Shown here: piece after piece, positions 10,364 through 21,644 of the stretch
How positions within the stretch are numbered: the stretch's first letter is position 1
Layout: every line of letters begins with the position of its first letter
NCBI GenBank assembly: GCA_001566295.1
Contig: KQ964261.1
Span: 593,754 to 657,753, forward strand
DNA length: 64,000 bases
DNA from: Microdochium bolleyi
Taxonomy: Eukaryota > Ascomycota > Sordariomycetes > Xylariales > Microdochiaceae
Direction of reading: 5' to 3'
Made by a program: the position numbers and the translations under genes
The notes under the pieces: generated by a model
Told to the model about the DNA's origin: nothing
Databases searched by the model: none
The model's input: the letters and a program-made list of their open reading frames with translations, nothing else

Positions 10364-11678
10364 ATGACAGCGATGTGTGATCGGACGCTGCGGCAGAGCA
10401 GTGGCAAAGGCGTGAGGGTCCAATTGCTTGACGGCGGTAGTTTCAGCACTTCGACGTCTCATCTCCTGCATGCCGGCGCTGCGCCCGACTCCTTCCGCCT
10501 GTACGACTGGTGTTTCTACATCTACCATGAGCCCAGTAACCGCCATGTGCTATGGGACCTTGGATGCATACAGGTGAGTGATGGTGATGTTTCAAGCCAA
10601 TATCCAGAATGACCTTGTAGCATGACCTTGTGGCAGAGAGGGGCGACTAACACAGGACACATGTCCGTACACGATAGGACAATAAAGAACTACACGCCAT
10701 GGGTCCAGCTGAACATGGTCTGGCGTGCTTCGCCCGTGGGACCTCGGAAACCTATTGCCGATCAGCTCGCGGAACTCGGCGTCGATTCTCGTGATATCGA
10801 CACCGTCATCTTCAGGTTTGTCAGTCCCCTGGAAGGCCACGAGTCCCCCTCCTGCGGTGAAATGGATATTTACTGACCAGGTGACCACCGCCTGCCAACA
10901 CGAGTAGCCACGCTCACTGGGACCACTGCCGCCCCATAAGTGACGAGTTCCCCAACGCGACGGCGTACTTTGGTCCGGGCACCAATGAATTCTGCTCGCC
11001 CGGTCACCTTGCGAGCGGCAGCGGGGAGCCGAATCCAGAGGTAGAGTGGGACGGTCGGTACTTTGGCGGGCCGGAGCACGTCACGGAGCGCTGGGCCGAG
11101 CTACCGAGCGGCGGCTGCTGGGTGTCATTTGCGAGCTTCGACCGCGCCCTCGACTTCTTCGGCGACGGCAGCCTGTGGATCATCGACGCTCCGGGCCACA
11201 TGCCTGGCAACCTCTGCGCGGCCGCAAGGCTGGAGGGATCCGGAGAGTGGGTGATACTTGGCAGCGACTGCTGTCATTCGCAGTAAGTCTGACAGCACCA
11301 TGTCCTCTTTGAGCAAGATACTTATGTTGGCGCTGCCGGTTATTCCATCCATACCTCTCCCACAATTTTACGCCACCACGAGACTAAAACAAACTCTTTT
11401 GTAGGGAGATACTACGCGGCGAGAGGCATATGGCCACCTTCCAAACGGAGACGGGAGAGACCAAGGCATACCTACACAAAGACCTCACGGCGGCAACGGA
11501 CACCCTAATTCGAATACGCGAGGCGCAGAAGCGGGACGGCATGCACGTCGCCCTAGCGCATGATGCGTCGTGGATGACAGGCCAGGGTGAAAAGACTGAT
11601 GCCGTGCTCATGAGTTTGCTGCACAAGAACAAGAAGGGAGAGTGGTTGGCCCGGGTGGCACGGGGCGAGCGGCCGTGA
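10364..11678 (+). CDS. Metallo-beta-lactamase-fold lactonase 1
   Basis: About 345 residues if the ATG at 10364 is used (10373 is an alternative). Likely exons are 10364-10573, 10637-10815, 10908-11282 and 11405-11678. Only the first acceptor is uncertain: taking 10637 keeps the frame, whereas the CACAG further on does not. Splicing with the TAG acceptor before 10908 yields the zinc signature FSHAHWDHC; later ligands are in APGHMPGN and the GSDCCHS segment. The start VRVQLLDGGSFSTSTSHLLHAG and the YDWCFYIYHEPSNRHVLWDLG stretch are typical of fungal proteins related to acyl-homoserine-lactone and other lactone hydrolases. It probably opens a lactone formed in the pathway. A paralogue lies at 13634, with a dehydrogenase gene between them. 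Confidence 0.82.
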
Positions 11679-11969
11679 GAGTCTCAGAAGGCCACCAGGG
11701 GCTGTTTTCGTAGGGTCAATGTAGCAAAGCATCTCCAATTCATATTCACAAATCACGGACGGTGAGCTCTTAGACACGAGGCACCACGAGGCAATATTTC
11801 ATTGACCGTCAGCATCCAAGAGTTTCTGTGTCGTGGTGCTTATACTGAGTGGTAGTGGTCACCGACCCGATCGCTGGGCACAGTTGGCGGATGAGTGCAT
11901 GCCTCTGATTCCCGTACACAAGGGCTTCTGTGCACTTGAGCGAGGAACCTGGTCATAATATATGACTGT

Positions 11970-13019
11970 TCAGATCTGCTTCCGCCCGAGCAGAATATCC
12001 TGCCCTTCACGGACATTGGCAGCCAACTCCTGTCCCATCCACTGCGGCTCAGTCGCATACAGTGAGTCTTCAAGCTCTGTGATTTCGTTGCCCGCGACGA
12101 AAAACGACTTTCCGTTAATTTCAGGGCGGATGACAGGCAACAGCAGTGCCCGTGCCACGCCCTCCGGGTCGTTCTTGGGAAGTGTCCATTTCGCGAGCCA
12201 GTCCTCGAGGACCATCGGCGTGACTGGCAAAGACCAAGGTGTTAGCTCTGAGAACCTACTATTTCACTCTCCGTAGGACCTGTGCAGGCAGGGGACACAA
12301 ACCGGTCAGCCAGGGCGCCACGACGTTGACGCTGATGTTCTTCTTGATAACCTCGCTCCGCATCGAACGCATGAGCCCGACAATTCCGGCCTTGGCCGTG
12401 CAGTACATGTATATCGGCGGCGCCGGGAAGAAGGCACCTGCCGACGAGGTCATAACGATCTGCGAGGGCACCTCTGGCCACTTGGCAAAGTAGTAAGTCG
12501 CGCAGTGAGCCACGTGGATCTGCCCGATCAGGTTGATGTCGATCGACCGCAGATCCGGCGGAAGCAGCATGCCGTTACCACTGGTCTTGTCGTCGCCGTC
12601 GAGACGGTGGTCAAAGAGGCCCTCGTGTGTGTTGACACCTGCGTTGCTGATGGCTGCGTTGATCACGCCCCAGCGGCTATGCGCTGCCTCGAAGAGCTCG
12701 AGCACGTGCGCCCAATTTGAGACATCGCAGCGCTGGAACAATGCGCGCTCGCCTATCGAGCTGGCCAGAGCCTGGCCGCCGGCCTCGTCCACGTCTCCGA
12801 TGGCCACGTTTGCGCCATTGGCTGTGTATCCACGTCAACAAGAGAAGTTCTGAGAACGTGGAGCTGTGTATAAGCTGCTGCACTCCCAACAGAAAGGCTG
12901 GACGCACCTATGCAGAGTTCGACCGCAGCGCGACCTATCCCAGTAACAGCGCCGATAATGAGGATGGTCTTGCCGCCGAGAGCCTCGAGGTCTTGATCGC
13001 TGCACGTGTAGCTTGTCAT
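11970..13019 (-). CDS. Short-chain dehydrogenase/reductase
   Basis: Classical SDR of 294 residues, exons 13019-12908, 12821-12303 and 12223-11970, all phases matching. Cofactor motif GAVTGIG at residues 23-29, an NAG structural motif (SNAGVN), the active-site Ser in MTSSAG, and Tyr177/Lys181 in the YCTAK motif. The acidic residue after the second strand (IGDVDEAGG) points to NAD rather than NADP. It lies tail to tail with lactonase 1 (stops 291 bp apart) and head to head with lactonase 2, which suggests that it oxidises a hydroxyl on the compound that the lactonases process. The substrate is unknown. Confidence 0.9.
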
Positions 13020-13302
13020 CTTTTGCGGTCAGAAAGCACCACGCGAATGGATGTTCGTTGGGTTCAGCCAGTAAGGTGCTTCGAGGCAGTGTCAGGTGTA
13101 GTGATGTGCTCGTCATGCGTACGTTTCTTACAGACGATGGTCCTGACGACGAGGGGCTCATCAGGCACCGAAAGAGTGTTCCCACCACATCTGCCGTCCA
13201 AGACCCCGCCTTTGAACTCGCCAAGTTCACCGTTGTGGACTGGAGACTGCTCCGTTGCCGCTTTGTCCGCCTCGTCTCCTCGTTTCTCCACACTTACTCC
13301 GC

Positions 13303-13310
13303 ATGTGGGG
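13303..13310 (+). promoter_or_regulatory. ATGTGGGR motif between SDR and lactonase 2
   Basis: Exact ATGTGGGG in the 614-bp divergent promoter, 284 nt from the SDR start and 324 nt from the lactonase start. A TATA-like run (TATAATTATAAAG, 13557-13570) lies about 65 nt before the lactonase start; otherwise this spacer (13020-13633) shows nothing. Confidence 0.5.
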
Positions 13311-13633
13311 GCGGGTACAGGACATCGGAGGATCTCCTGACTGCTTGGGGAAGCGGGTGTGGGCTCACAGCACACAGCGACCTCGACTCTCACAAAAGAA
13401 TTCTTAGCTTCCGATGAGTAGGGGACTTCTGGCGTCACAGAGCAGTTCACTGCCTTACTGTGGTCGTGATGTGTCCCTGATGTGGAGGAGCTGAAGGCAC
13501 AGCATCAGATGTCGCTAGCTTTGTGTGCCATCTCAGCGGACGTTCTACACGGATACATATAATTATAAAGTAGAACGCGAACTCTCAGCCCGGCTCAATA
13601 CCCTCACATGACCAATCGCCCCTCCATACTGAC

Positions 13634-14596
13634 ATGGCTCCCATCGCTGACACCATCCCGGCTCTGGAGATTCTGGAGCAGCGAGCGACTGGGTACGCAA
13701 GCGTCTCTGCTCTCCGCGGCGGCGTCTTCACCATCCCTGTGCGCCTCTTTGTCTCTGGTGTACCCGCCGGTGAGACTGCTTTGGTGCCTTCGCTCTCTTT
13801 CCTCCTGGTCGAGCAGACATCGGATCAAGACGCAAAACCAAGGACAGTGCTATTCGATTTGGGTCTTCGGCGTGACATCAGCCGCTACACGCCGGCTATT
13901 CAGCGCCACTTGATCAACCGCCAGCCCCTCGATGCCTCACATGATGTCCTCAAAAGCCTCCAGATCGCCAAATTCTCGCCTGACGCTGTCGACGAGGTTA
14001 TTCTGAGCCATGTCCACTGGGACCACATTGGGACGCCGACCGACTTCCCGCAGGCCCGCTTCATCGTCGGCGCTGGGTCGCTCGCTCTCCTGGCGGCACA
14101 GGGCGACACGCACCTTTCTCACTCCAACTTCCAGCACGATCTCTTACGGGATTTAGATGTTTGCGAACTCTCGGACCCGAGGACTGATCAAGCGGAGCAG
14201 GATCGCTCAACAGAATGGACTGGGGTGGCTGGTCTCCGAATTCACGACTTGCATGGTAACGGCATCATGTACGCCGTCGACTCTCCGGGCCACCTGACTG
14301 GGCATATCGCGCTGCTGGCACGGAGAGGATCCCGGAGCTGGGTGCTGCTCATTGGTGACGCGTGTCATGACCTGAGGCTGCTCACCGGTGAGAAGCAGAT
14401 CGCCGAGTGGCAGGACAGTGAGGGGCGAACATGCTGCATCCACGCAGACAAGGAGCAAGCAACGGAGACGCTCAGGAGGTTTGGCAAGCTGAAGAGCGAA
14501 GCGGAGGCGGTGGGCTTTGATCTGGACATAGTGTTCGCGCATGACAGGCTGTGGGCAGAAGGCCATCCGGAGGCATTTTTACCAGGCTCGATCTGA
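13634..14596 (+). CDS. Metallo-beta-lactamase-fold lactonase 2
   Basis: Intronless, 320 residues, starting at the first ATG after the TATA-like box. It carries the full zinc signature SHVHWDHIG, the third metal His in SPGHLTGHIALL and the bridging Asp in IGDACHD, followed by a C-terminal His in FAHDRLW. These features place it with fungal lactonases of the metallo-beta-lactamase fold. It differs from lactonase 1 in having no introns and no Cys in the metal loop. Two lactonases in one cluster could act on successive or stereochemically different lactones such as muconolactones or coumarin-type rings, but nothing in the sequence identifies the substrate. Confidence 0.88.
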   Translation: MAPIADTIPALEILEQRATGYASVSALRGGVFTIPVRLFVSGVPAGETALVPSLSFLLVEQTSDQDAKPRTVLFDLGLRRDISRYTPAIQRHLINRQPLDASHDVLKSLQIAKFSPDAVDEVILSHVHWDHIGTPTDFPQARFIVGAGSLALLAAQGDTHLSHSNFQHDLLRDLDVCELSDPRTDQAEQDRSTEWTGVAGLRIHDLHGNGIMYAVDSPGHLTGHIALLARRGSRSWVLLIGDACHDLRLLTGEKQIAEWQDSEGRTCCIHADKEQATETLRRFGKLKSEAEAVGFDLDIVFAHDRLWAEGHPEAFLPGSI

Positions 14597-14875
14597 TGGC
14601 ATTGAATTCACAAGACGTCGTCGAATAGCAGAGAGGGGGCAAGCATCTAGTGGCCTTCCAGATCATCAATTGAAGATTATGGCAGGAACTGCGCAGAGTG
14701 TGGAGTTGCTCATCGGCCCTGAAGCAATCGGTTACAGCATCATCGCACACAACGCCATTTCAACCCAGGAGGTGGTCTAAGCAGCTCTCTGGGCCACGTC
14801 AAAATCAGTTGCAGCAAAGTCAATTCTCATGGTATTCCAATCAGTATCATGCATCCTAGACGTTTTCTTCAGCTT

Positions 14876-15349
14876 CTATTTTGAGGTACTACTCTCGGCC
14901 TTTTCCGCCTTGATCTGCAAGATCACCCTCTCCGCGATCTTGAAGCCCTCGAGGCCTGCGGGCATTCCGCAATACACAGCGACCTGCAGGAGAGTCTCAC
15001 GGATCTCGACTTCGGATGCGCCGTTGTTGACGGCCCCGCGCACGTGCGTGGCGAGCTCCGGCCCGCGGTTGAGCGCGCATAGCATCGCGATGTTGAGCAA
15101 CGAGCGCTGCTTGCGCTCGAGCCCGGGCCGCGACCACACCGAGCCCCAGCACGCCTCTGTCACAAGCTCCTGCATTGGGCGGGCAAAGTCGGACGACCCG
15201 CCGATCAGGGCGGCGTCGACATACTGGGTGCCCGCGACCTCGTACCGGATTTTGAGACCCTCGGCGAAGAGGGTCTCGTGGGCTGCAGTGACGTCTCGGG
15301 TAGAGGTCTTGCTCCTGGTATCGTGGGTGTCGCTGCTGCTTGTTGCCAT
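14876..15349 (-). CDS. Carboxymuconolactone decarboxylase family protein
   Basis: Small intronless protein of 157 residues; the ATG at 15349 is preferred over non-homologous upstream extension. It matches the whole CMD domain: EACWGSVWSRPGLERK, the ALNRGPELATHVRGA core and the NNGASEVEIRE helix, then QVAVYCGMPAG. The CMD family includes PcaC, which decarboxylates 4-carboxymuconolactone to the enol-lactone in the protocatechuate branch of the beta-ketoadipate pathway. There is no redox-active CXXC as in the AhpD type. A PcaB-like cycloisomerase, an enol-lactonase-like hydrolase, a CoA-transferase and a thiolase occur in the same cluster, which makes a PcaC-like role plausible. Fungi generally also carry CMD proteins of other function, so the assignment is to family only. 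Confidence 0.85.
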   Translation of the reverse strand: MATSSSDTHDTRSKTSTRDVTAAHETLFAEGLKIRYEVAGTQYVDAALIGGSSDFARPMQELVTEACWGSVWSRPGLERKQRSLLNIAMLCALNRGPELATHVRGAVNNGASEVEIRETLLQVAVYCGMPAGLEGFKIAERVILQIKAEKAESSTSK

Positions 15350-16210
15350 CGTTTCTGCGCTCTTGTGTAACTGGAAGAGTGTTTCAGCGCTCACAGATAC
15401 TAGAAAATAGTCGAACACGTCAGAGCCGGACTGACCTTCGCGAAGTGTCAAACTGGCTTTCAAACTAGGACCACGATTCTTCGCTCTTTCAGAGGCGTTG
15501 TGGTGTGCGTCCAAAAGGAGCATCAACCCGAGTTACGTAGTGCGACCAAGTTATCCCTCTGTACACCTGTGTTCACAATGTGGAACAGGAAGATGTCATG
15601 CCGAGGTGCTGACCAGCAGAACGTCCTCAAAGTCGTAACCAATAGGCCCCATGTGGGGTGGCATAACCGCTTGTGGAGATGCCCACTGCGCGTGTTCAAG
15701 CGTGGGCGGTCATCAGGCAGTCTGACGCCTTTGACTGACAGTGAACGATGCTGCAGAAGTGCTCGAGCTGTGACACCGCAAGGTCCTGATGAAAGACGGC
15801 TGCGTTCGTCGAGCAGACAGGCAAATTCAGCTGTAGCGCATGTGTCAAGCACGTACCAATCGACTTGCAAACCTGAATGACCGCATTGTGGCAGGCGACA
15901 AACAGCATGGGACAGCCTTGACTCAAGCAGAATACGATTACCGAACTTGGGTTTACTCATCTTACAAGTGCTGAGCTCTTTTGTATCTTCACCGATTGCA
16001 TTGCATTTTGTGATCCCCAACGAAAGTACCTTACTCAAAATTGGTCACGATACGGTTGTGGATATTACCATATTCAAAATCTGTTCGTTATTCTAGGACA
16101 ATGGCAGTCTAAAGAGGCATGGGCAGAAAGGTTCAGCCGGAGATTGAACCGATTTAGCAAATGAAGCCGAATAGACTAACGCGTTCATCGTGTGCCTTTC
16201 TAATTCCCGC
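15350..16210. promoter_or_regulatory. Upstream region of the CMD gene
   Basis: 861 bp without a supported gene; short open frames look random. Contains the palindromic motif listed at 15647-15658. Confidence 0.45.
15647..15658 (+). promoter_or_regulatory. Palindromic CCCCATGTGGGG element
   Basis: ATGTGGGG overlaps its own near inverted repeat to give CCCCATGTGGGG, about 300 nt upstream of the CMD gene start. It could bind two copies of the regulator. Confidence 0.5.
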
Positions 16211-17233
16211 TCATGATGATCCGAGCTGATCGATTGTCCTGTAGCTTGACATTGGCCTGTCGTCTGACAAGTCGCCCGATACAGTCCAGTGCTGCCCTTT
16301 GTAGCTCCTGCGCTCGGCCTCGTCCGCAACTGCAGCCGCCAGATCAGGCGCCGTGATCCCAGTCAACCGTCCCTCGAACATGTTGTCAGTAGTCTGCGAG
16401 CCGGTGAGTGGCACGTCATCGACCGCCACTGCATAGCTGCCCGTGCCTGTGCCGGACCTGTACAGTGGAGGGGGTGACACAAACGTCCAGTCGAACAAGG
16501 TGTTTCCATCGAAGAACATGAAGGCGGTCCTGCCCGCCTGAATAAAGTCCAAGGCATGGTCCCTCGACTTGGCCTCCGCCTCGTAATTCTCGATGAATGA
16601 GCGAGTCTCCTCGGTCGCCTCGCCACGGCGCTCAGCCATGCGGGCATTGCGGAACTTGCGAAGGGCGTCGCCCATGTGGCCCAACCTCTCCTCCATATAT
16701 GACGTGTGGGCTTCGCTGTCGGCTATGGCCCTGCGGTAGGCGACAAAGAAGTCTGGGTGGTCCACAGTACAGGTCCCTATTGTCCCGGGGATGTGTAGGC
16801 TGCCGGCACCCCCGATAAAGATGAAGTAGAGGTTCTTTACCTCTCGCACCGCTAGGATGAGGCGTCGAACGACTTCGATGAATGGCTCTACATTGGCCTC
16901 TTGCGTTAGCTCCGTGGTTACAGCAGACCATGTGGCGGTCATTGTAGCTTTCTTCTGGTGAGACTTACTATAGAGGAGAGCTCCTGCCCCTGCGGTGTGA
17001 GGCCCATAGCAGCTGATGAGAACGTGGAGACCGCTGAAGGCCTCTGCGAGCTCGGCAATGCTCAGATGTTCAACATCAACAGACTTGACTACATAGTTTC
17101 GGTGCGACCCCAGCTTCTCAGGATGTCTTGAGATGCCTACAACTGTGTGTCCTCGTTCTAGAAGCTCGACACACACATGAGATCCGGTGAAGCCTGTCGA
17201 ACCTACGACGCCGATAGTCAGTGGAGAAGGCAT
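16211..17233 (-). CDS. NmrA-like NAD(P)-binding oxidoreductase
   Basis: Atypical SDR with the N-terminal motif GVVGSTGFTGSHV (GxxGxxG type) at about residues 8-20, as in NmrA and isoflavone-reductase-like proteins. The frame is open from 17233 to 16211, but a 69-nt segment (16968-16900) has GTAAGT, GCTAACGCAAG and a length divisible by three, so it is probably an intron. Removing it gives 317 residues instead of 340 and a smoother join (GALLYKANVEPFIE). Upstream in-frame sequence to 17416 lacks homology and is probably 5' UTR. The protein may reduce a pathway intermediate or act as a redox sensor; the family does both. It diverges from the MFS transporter across a 1.5-kb promoter. Confidence 0.82.
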   Translation of the reverse strand: MPSPLTIGVVGSTGFTGSHVCVELLERGHTVVGISRHPEKLGSHRNYVVKSVDVEHLSIAELAEAFSGLHVLISCYGPHTAGAGALLYSKSHQKKATMTATWSAVTTELTQEANVEPFIEVVRRLILAVREVKNLYFIFIGGAGSLHIPGTIGTCTVDHPDFFVAYRRAIADSEAHTSYMEERLGHMGDALRKFRNARMAERRGEATEETRSFIENYEAEAKSRDHALDFIQAGRTAFMFFDGNTLFDWTFVSPPPLYRSGTGTGSYAVAVDDVPLTGSQTTDNMFEGRLTGITAPDLAAAVADEAERRSYKGQHWTVSGDLSDDRPMSSYRTIDQLGSS

Positions 17234-18753
17234 ATTGCCTTTGGAATGCTTCAAGAATTTGACCAGAGTATTCTCAATGAAGGGAATGATGAGGACGATC
17301 TTCGAGGTAGTCCCTACATTTATGACTGTGGTCACTTGGGGCGGCGATTCTTGAGACACGATTTGACTGCATGTAGACGAATTCGCGCTGATCTTTCTCC
17401 AAGTGTGTGGATACACTCAATGAAGGTCATACGCATGACTCTATCCGCACAGCGGTCCCCGATCGCTCGAAAGTTTTACATGCAGAAATACTGCTGGCCA
17501 TCCAGGTGTCCCTCTGGGCCTGGCGATCTAGGGCCATGGAGACTTCACACTCGTCCGGATTAGTGATAGCAATTCAAGTCACCCAGCGGGGTTCACCCCA
17601 CATGTGTTCTCTCGGTATGGTTAGGGGAAGGGCAGATTGGGCCACTGGTCCTATACGGTTTTAAGACCTGAGATCCATCGGCGACCCCACGGCCGGGCGC
17701 TCTCGCAAAGGTGGGGTGTGGATCGTAGCGGGTGCTTGCAAACGAACCGTTTTGAATGCTGCCTGCCATGTCTCAGTGAGTTGATAGAATGATTGGACGC
17801 TGGTGGGATATTTTCCAATACGGCGCGACCTTCTCTCACATGTTGAGAGGACAGGATGGACCTAAGACCGGAAAGACTTCAAGTTTAGGCCTGGCAACGA
17901 CGGTTTTAACGTTATCACAAGACTATGAAGCACACGCTGCGATTCGCGTGAGCTAGATTGTGGTCTCAAACTTGCAATCTCGGCTCGGCCAGCAGGAAAT
18001 CGACAATTATTTTGATTCCATCTTGTAAAACGATCATCTACCAACGCCGGACACCTCGAACAACATGGACACAGCACGGTTTTTGGGGGCGCCGGAGCAT
18101 CCTCACTCAGTACTTCTATCACAACAGCAGACCATCCCACACAGATGGCAATTAATTAAGACAAGAGCAGCTTCGAGAAAGAGGGTTTTTGGATTCAGGG
18201 GCTGAGCCTGCAGGCAATCCGGTCCCGAACGTTCGCTGTGAAGATTGATCACTGAGAGACTGGAAAAGACACTGCACGACCGATGTCCACTTTTCCCCAG
18301 ATTCTTATGTGACAAGCCGTCCACGCAGCTTTTCCCAGACAGATGAGGATAGCTCCATGCACAGTCCCGTCGGGCCCCACAAGCAACAGGCTACCCCACA
18401 CGGCCGAGGTCAAGAAATCTGGGGTTCTGTGCAGGTGCCCCTGAGCAAGAGGCAGACGCCTGCTAGGCACATACACCGGAGCCCTCGGCCGTGGTCCAGA
18501 CCGCTTGGCTCTCTGTTAAACACCGACGACTCTTGTGTCCACTGAGCAACGAACCTAGCTCACGGTAATTGCCAACCATACAACAGCGCACACAGGGCTT
18601 TGGTGGCGTCGACACCCTTCGCCGGTGTATAAAAACGTTGGCCGATCAGACGCACGCGCATCATCCTGTGCTCGCGAGACCAGAGTCGAGGACACCCTCC
18701 CCGGAACCCTGCAAGACCTGCCATTTTCCCGTCCTTCTTAACACTGACTCATC
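17234..18753. promoter_or_regulatory. Divergent promoter of NmrA-like and MFS genes
   Basis: 1.5 kb with no supported gene. Contains the cluster motif at 17596-17603, CCCCACAC at 18393-18400, GTGGGG at 17711-17716 and a TATA box (TATAAAAA, 18628-18635) 120 nt before the transporter start. Confidence 0.5.
17596..17603 (-). promoter_or_regulatory. ATGTGGGR motif, NmrA-like/MFS promoter
   Basis: CCCCACAT on the + strand, 363 nt upstream of the NmrA-like start codon. Confidence 0.5.
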
Positions 18754-20610
18754 ATGGGGCTTGGCATTCTCGAGGCTCATACCACTGGCCTTGTGCCCGG
18801 CACGGTACCTCTGGACGACGGCATCACGGGTAGTGCCGTGGCGGGCGTCGCCTTGAAGAAAGGCACCGGCAGATTCGAGGACATTATCCTCGCCCCCCAA
18901 CCATCAGATGACCCCAACGACCCCCTCAACTGGACATGGTGGGAGAAGCACGTCACATTGGCCATAGTGTCTTTCGGCACAATCATCGTGTGTGTCACGC
19001 CGGTATGAAAAGCCCCATGCTTCAACCAAGACGACCACAAGAACTTCTCTCTGTCGTGTGCCCCGGTTACTAACATGTGTTGCGGGACAGGGACCCATGC
19101 TCAATGCTGCGGTGCTCACCATGGCGATTGAGCTTGAGCGGCCCATCACCGACATCACCAAGCGTACTGGATATTTCCTGCTTGCTGGCGGTGCTATGGG
19201 ACCGCTGGTCTCTGCGCTCGCTCGCAAGTACGGCAAACGTCCCCAGTTCCTATTCGGATCATTTCTCGGCGTGGTCTCAGTCATCATTGGCCAGACAGCC
19301 TCGCAGGCGGGCTCGGCTTACAGCACCCTCGTGGCTTCTCGTGTCATTGGTGGTGTCGCGGCCACGGCGTACGAGTCCCTGGCCCTCTCCCTCATTGGCG
19401 ACTTGTTTTTCGTTCACGAGCGGGGGCCTCGCGTGGGCCTGCTCATATTTTCGCTCAGCGCGGTGTCAAACGGCGTGTCCATCATCGCCGGGCCCATCGC
19501 GGCTAACCTGGGCTGGATCTTTAATTTTCACATCCTCCTGCCCTTTATGGTCCTGCAGTTTCTACTCACCATCTTTTTTGTGCCCGAGACAACGTACCGA
19601 CGCCAGACCGCCATCGATACTGCCCTGATAACTCTGGCCAAGTCAAAGGAGAAGGCCGAGCATGTCGAGAATGACGCTCCTGTCATCGAACCTGGGCAAG
19701 CTGATCGCGGTGGTCCCGCCATTGCCCGCAAAAGCTTTGTCCAGCGCATGTCCATCTTCAACGGGGTGTTCGTGGAGGACAGCATTATCAAGATGATTCT
19801 CGGATGCATCGTGTCCCTCAGCAACCTCGGCGTCTTGTACTCCATCATCGGCTCGGGTGTCATCATCTCGTGGTTTGTCGGGGTCAGCCTCATTGCAAGC
19901 CTGCTCTTCGCCAGCCCGGCGTACGGCTATACTGCGGCGGGCGTGGGCTATACGTCTACGGGTCCCCTGATCGGCGGCACACTGGGCACCCTACTCGTGG
20001 GCGCCGTCTCAGACCCCACCATCCGGTGGATGGCGCGCCGCAACGGCGGCATCTACGAGCCCGAGTTCCGGCTGCCGATCACTGCGCTTGGCTGTGTTGC
20101 GACGGTCGCGGGGCTAGTCGGCGTGGGCAACACTATCGAAGAGGGCCAGTCTATCTACCTCGTCTGCTTCCTCTGGGGCCTCATGCTCTTTGGGATGACC
20201 ATTGTCGCCTCGGCCTCGACGGCGTACATCCTCGATGCGTTTCAGGACCTCAGCGTTGAGGCTTTCGTCATGAACATGGTTTTCAAAAACTTCTTCTACT
20301 ATGGGTGCGTACTTTCATCTCGTTCCTGCACTGATACCTGATCACGCAACACGTTTATACTCGACCACCATATGACATTGTGGCTGACTTTATTCCTCTC
20401 CGTGGTGACAGTGTGACCGAGTTCGTGGTTCCATGGTGGCTCGCCCAAGGCTCCGGGAATATGTACAGCACCCAGGCCGGGATCACGGCCGGCCTCTGCC
20501 TGCTCGCGGTCCCGCTCTACGTCTTTGGCAAGAAGTATCGCCACTTTTGGGCGACGCACAATGTCATCCAGATGCTCCATCTCGAGACTGATAGGACTGG
20601 TACCGAGTAG
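18754..20610 (+). CDS. MFS transporter (DHA1-type)
   Basis: Plasma-membrane major facilitator of 553 residues. Exons 18754-19002, 19091-20304 and 20412-20610; intron 1 has a TACTAAC branch site. The cytoplasmic N-terminus ends in DPNDPLNWTWWEK, the usual entry to helix 1 in fungal 12-TM drug:H+ antiporter family members. The loop between helices 2 and 3 has ARKYGKRPQF, and a central hydrophilic loop (KSKEKAEHVEND) separates the two six-helix halves. The final exon restores the last helix pair and a short KKYRHFW tail. In this setting it most likely imports the aromatic substrate or exports a toxic intermediate; direction cannot be read from sequence. Confidence 0.9.
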
Positions 20611-21644
20611 GGTTGGGTTGTTACTGCCTGTGAGGTTGCCTTCGCTGCCGAGGCAGGCTTGAGCTTTTGCCTTTTGCGCTTTTGCAATAATAAGAGGTTG
20701 ACTTCATTGCTAAATGGAATTTATGTAAAGTCCATGCCACAATCTACGTATCATCGCTGTATAAGTGCATGGCCTGGACTGCAGATAGTGCAGTAAGACA
20801 CGGATTTCGAAACAATACTTGCGAGGGATTCATGGAGATTTAGAACATTCATAGGTGTACTTCCTAGTGGATCGTGCTACTAAAAGTTCACTCTCTTCTC
20901 GGACTGAGAGAGCTCCCGATGAACGAGCATGAGCCTGCCTTGAGCTAGACCCCCTCTGGATCACCAAGGAAGGTTGTTCGGCTGTGCAGGTCAGGATCAT
21001 GGCCGGAGAACCGGGGAGGCATCTGGGGTAGACGCTGTTGTGGGGGACAGTCCAGGTGGGCTTGTGGGGAAGCTTGCTTGTGATATGGGAAGCTTGAACC
21101 GAGGTGGCAAGAATACTCACCTTGTCTTATTACTGTCTGGCCAGTACTCAAGCATGACAAGGCGGAGAGTGCGGTGGAAGAACCCCCTGTGATGGCCAAG
21201 CGAGACCGTCCTGCGTTGCGTTGAGACAATTCGGGTTCTGCCCATCCGCAATGCAGATCTAATGGTGGTACTCGGCCGCTGAAGATCAATGCCTGACTGG
21301 AGATGGCGATTCATGGAGTCCTGTGGCGGCATGTGGAGCAGTCCTCGGCAGTTGTGGTGAAGCAAGCTGGGCGTCTGGGGGGTGGAGTAATGGAGGAGAA
21401 GAGGGGGTAGCGTACCATGCCTCCACATGACAGCCATGACGCTCCCCTCGTCCTTGTCCACACGCACGCGGGGCAGTCGTGAGGAACAAATGTGTGCATT
21501 GGCCGGCTTGCATCGTACACATTTCCACCTGTGCAGCACCGAGCTTTCGGTTACATCATAGAGCTCTTCCCGTCCGTGCCCAGTGTTGGCTCGAGCTGAT
21601 CCATCTGCGTGGTCTTGATCTCCGTTAATAATATCCCATCGAAA
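20611..21644. promoter_or_regulatory. Upstream region of the flavin hydroxylase
   Basis: About 1 kb with only random short frames. It has TTGTGGGG twice (near 21037 and at 21063-21070), one base off the cluster motif. Confidence 0.4.
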
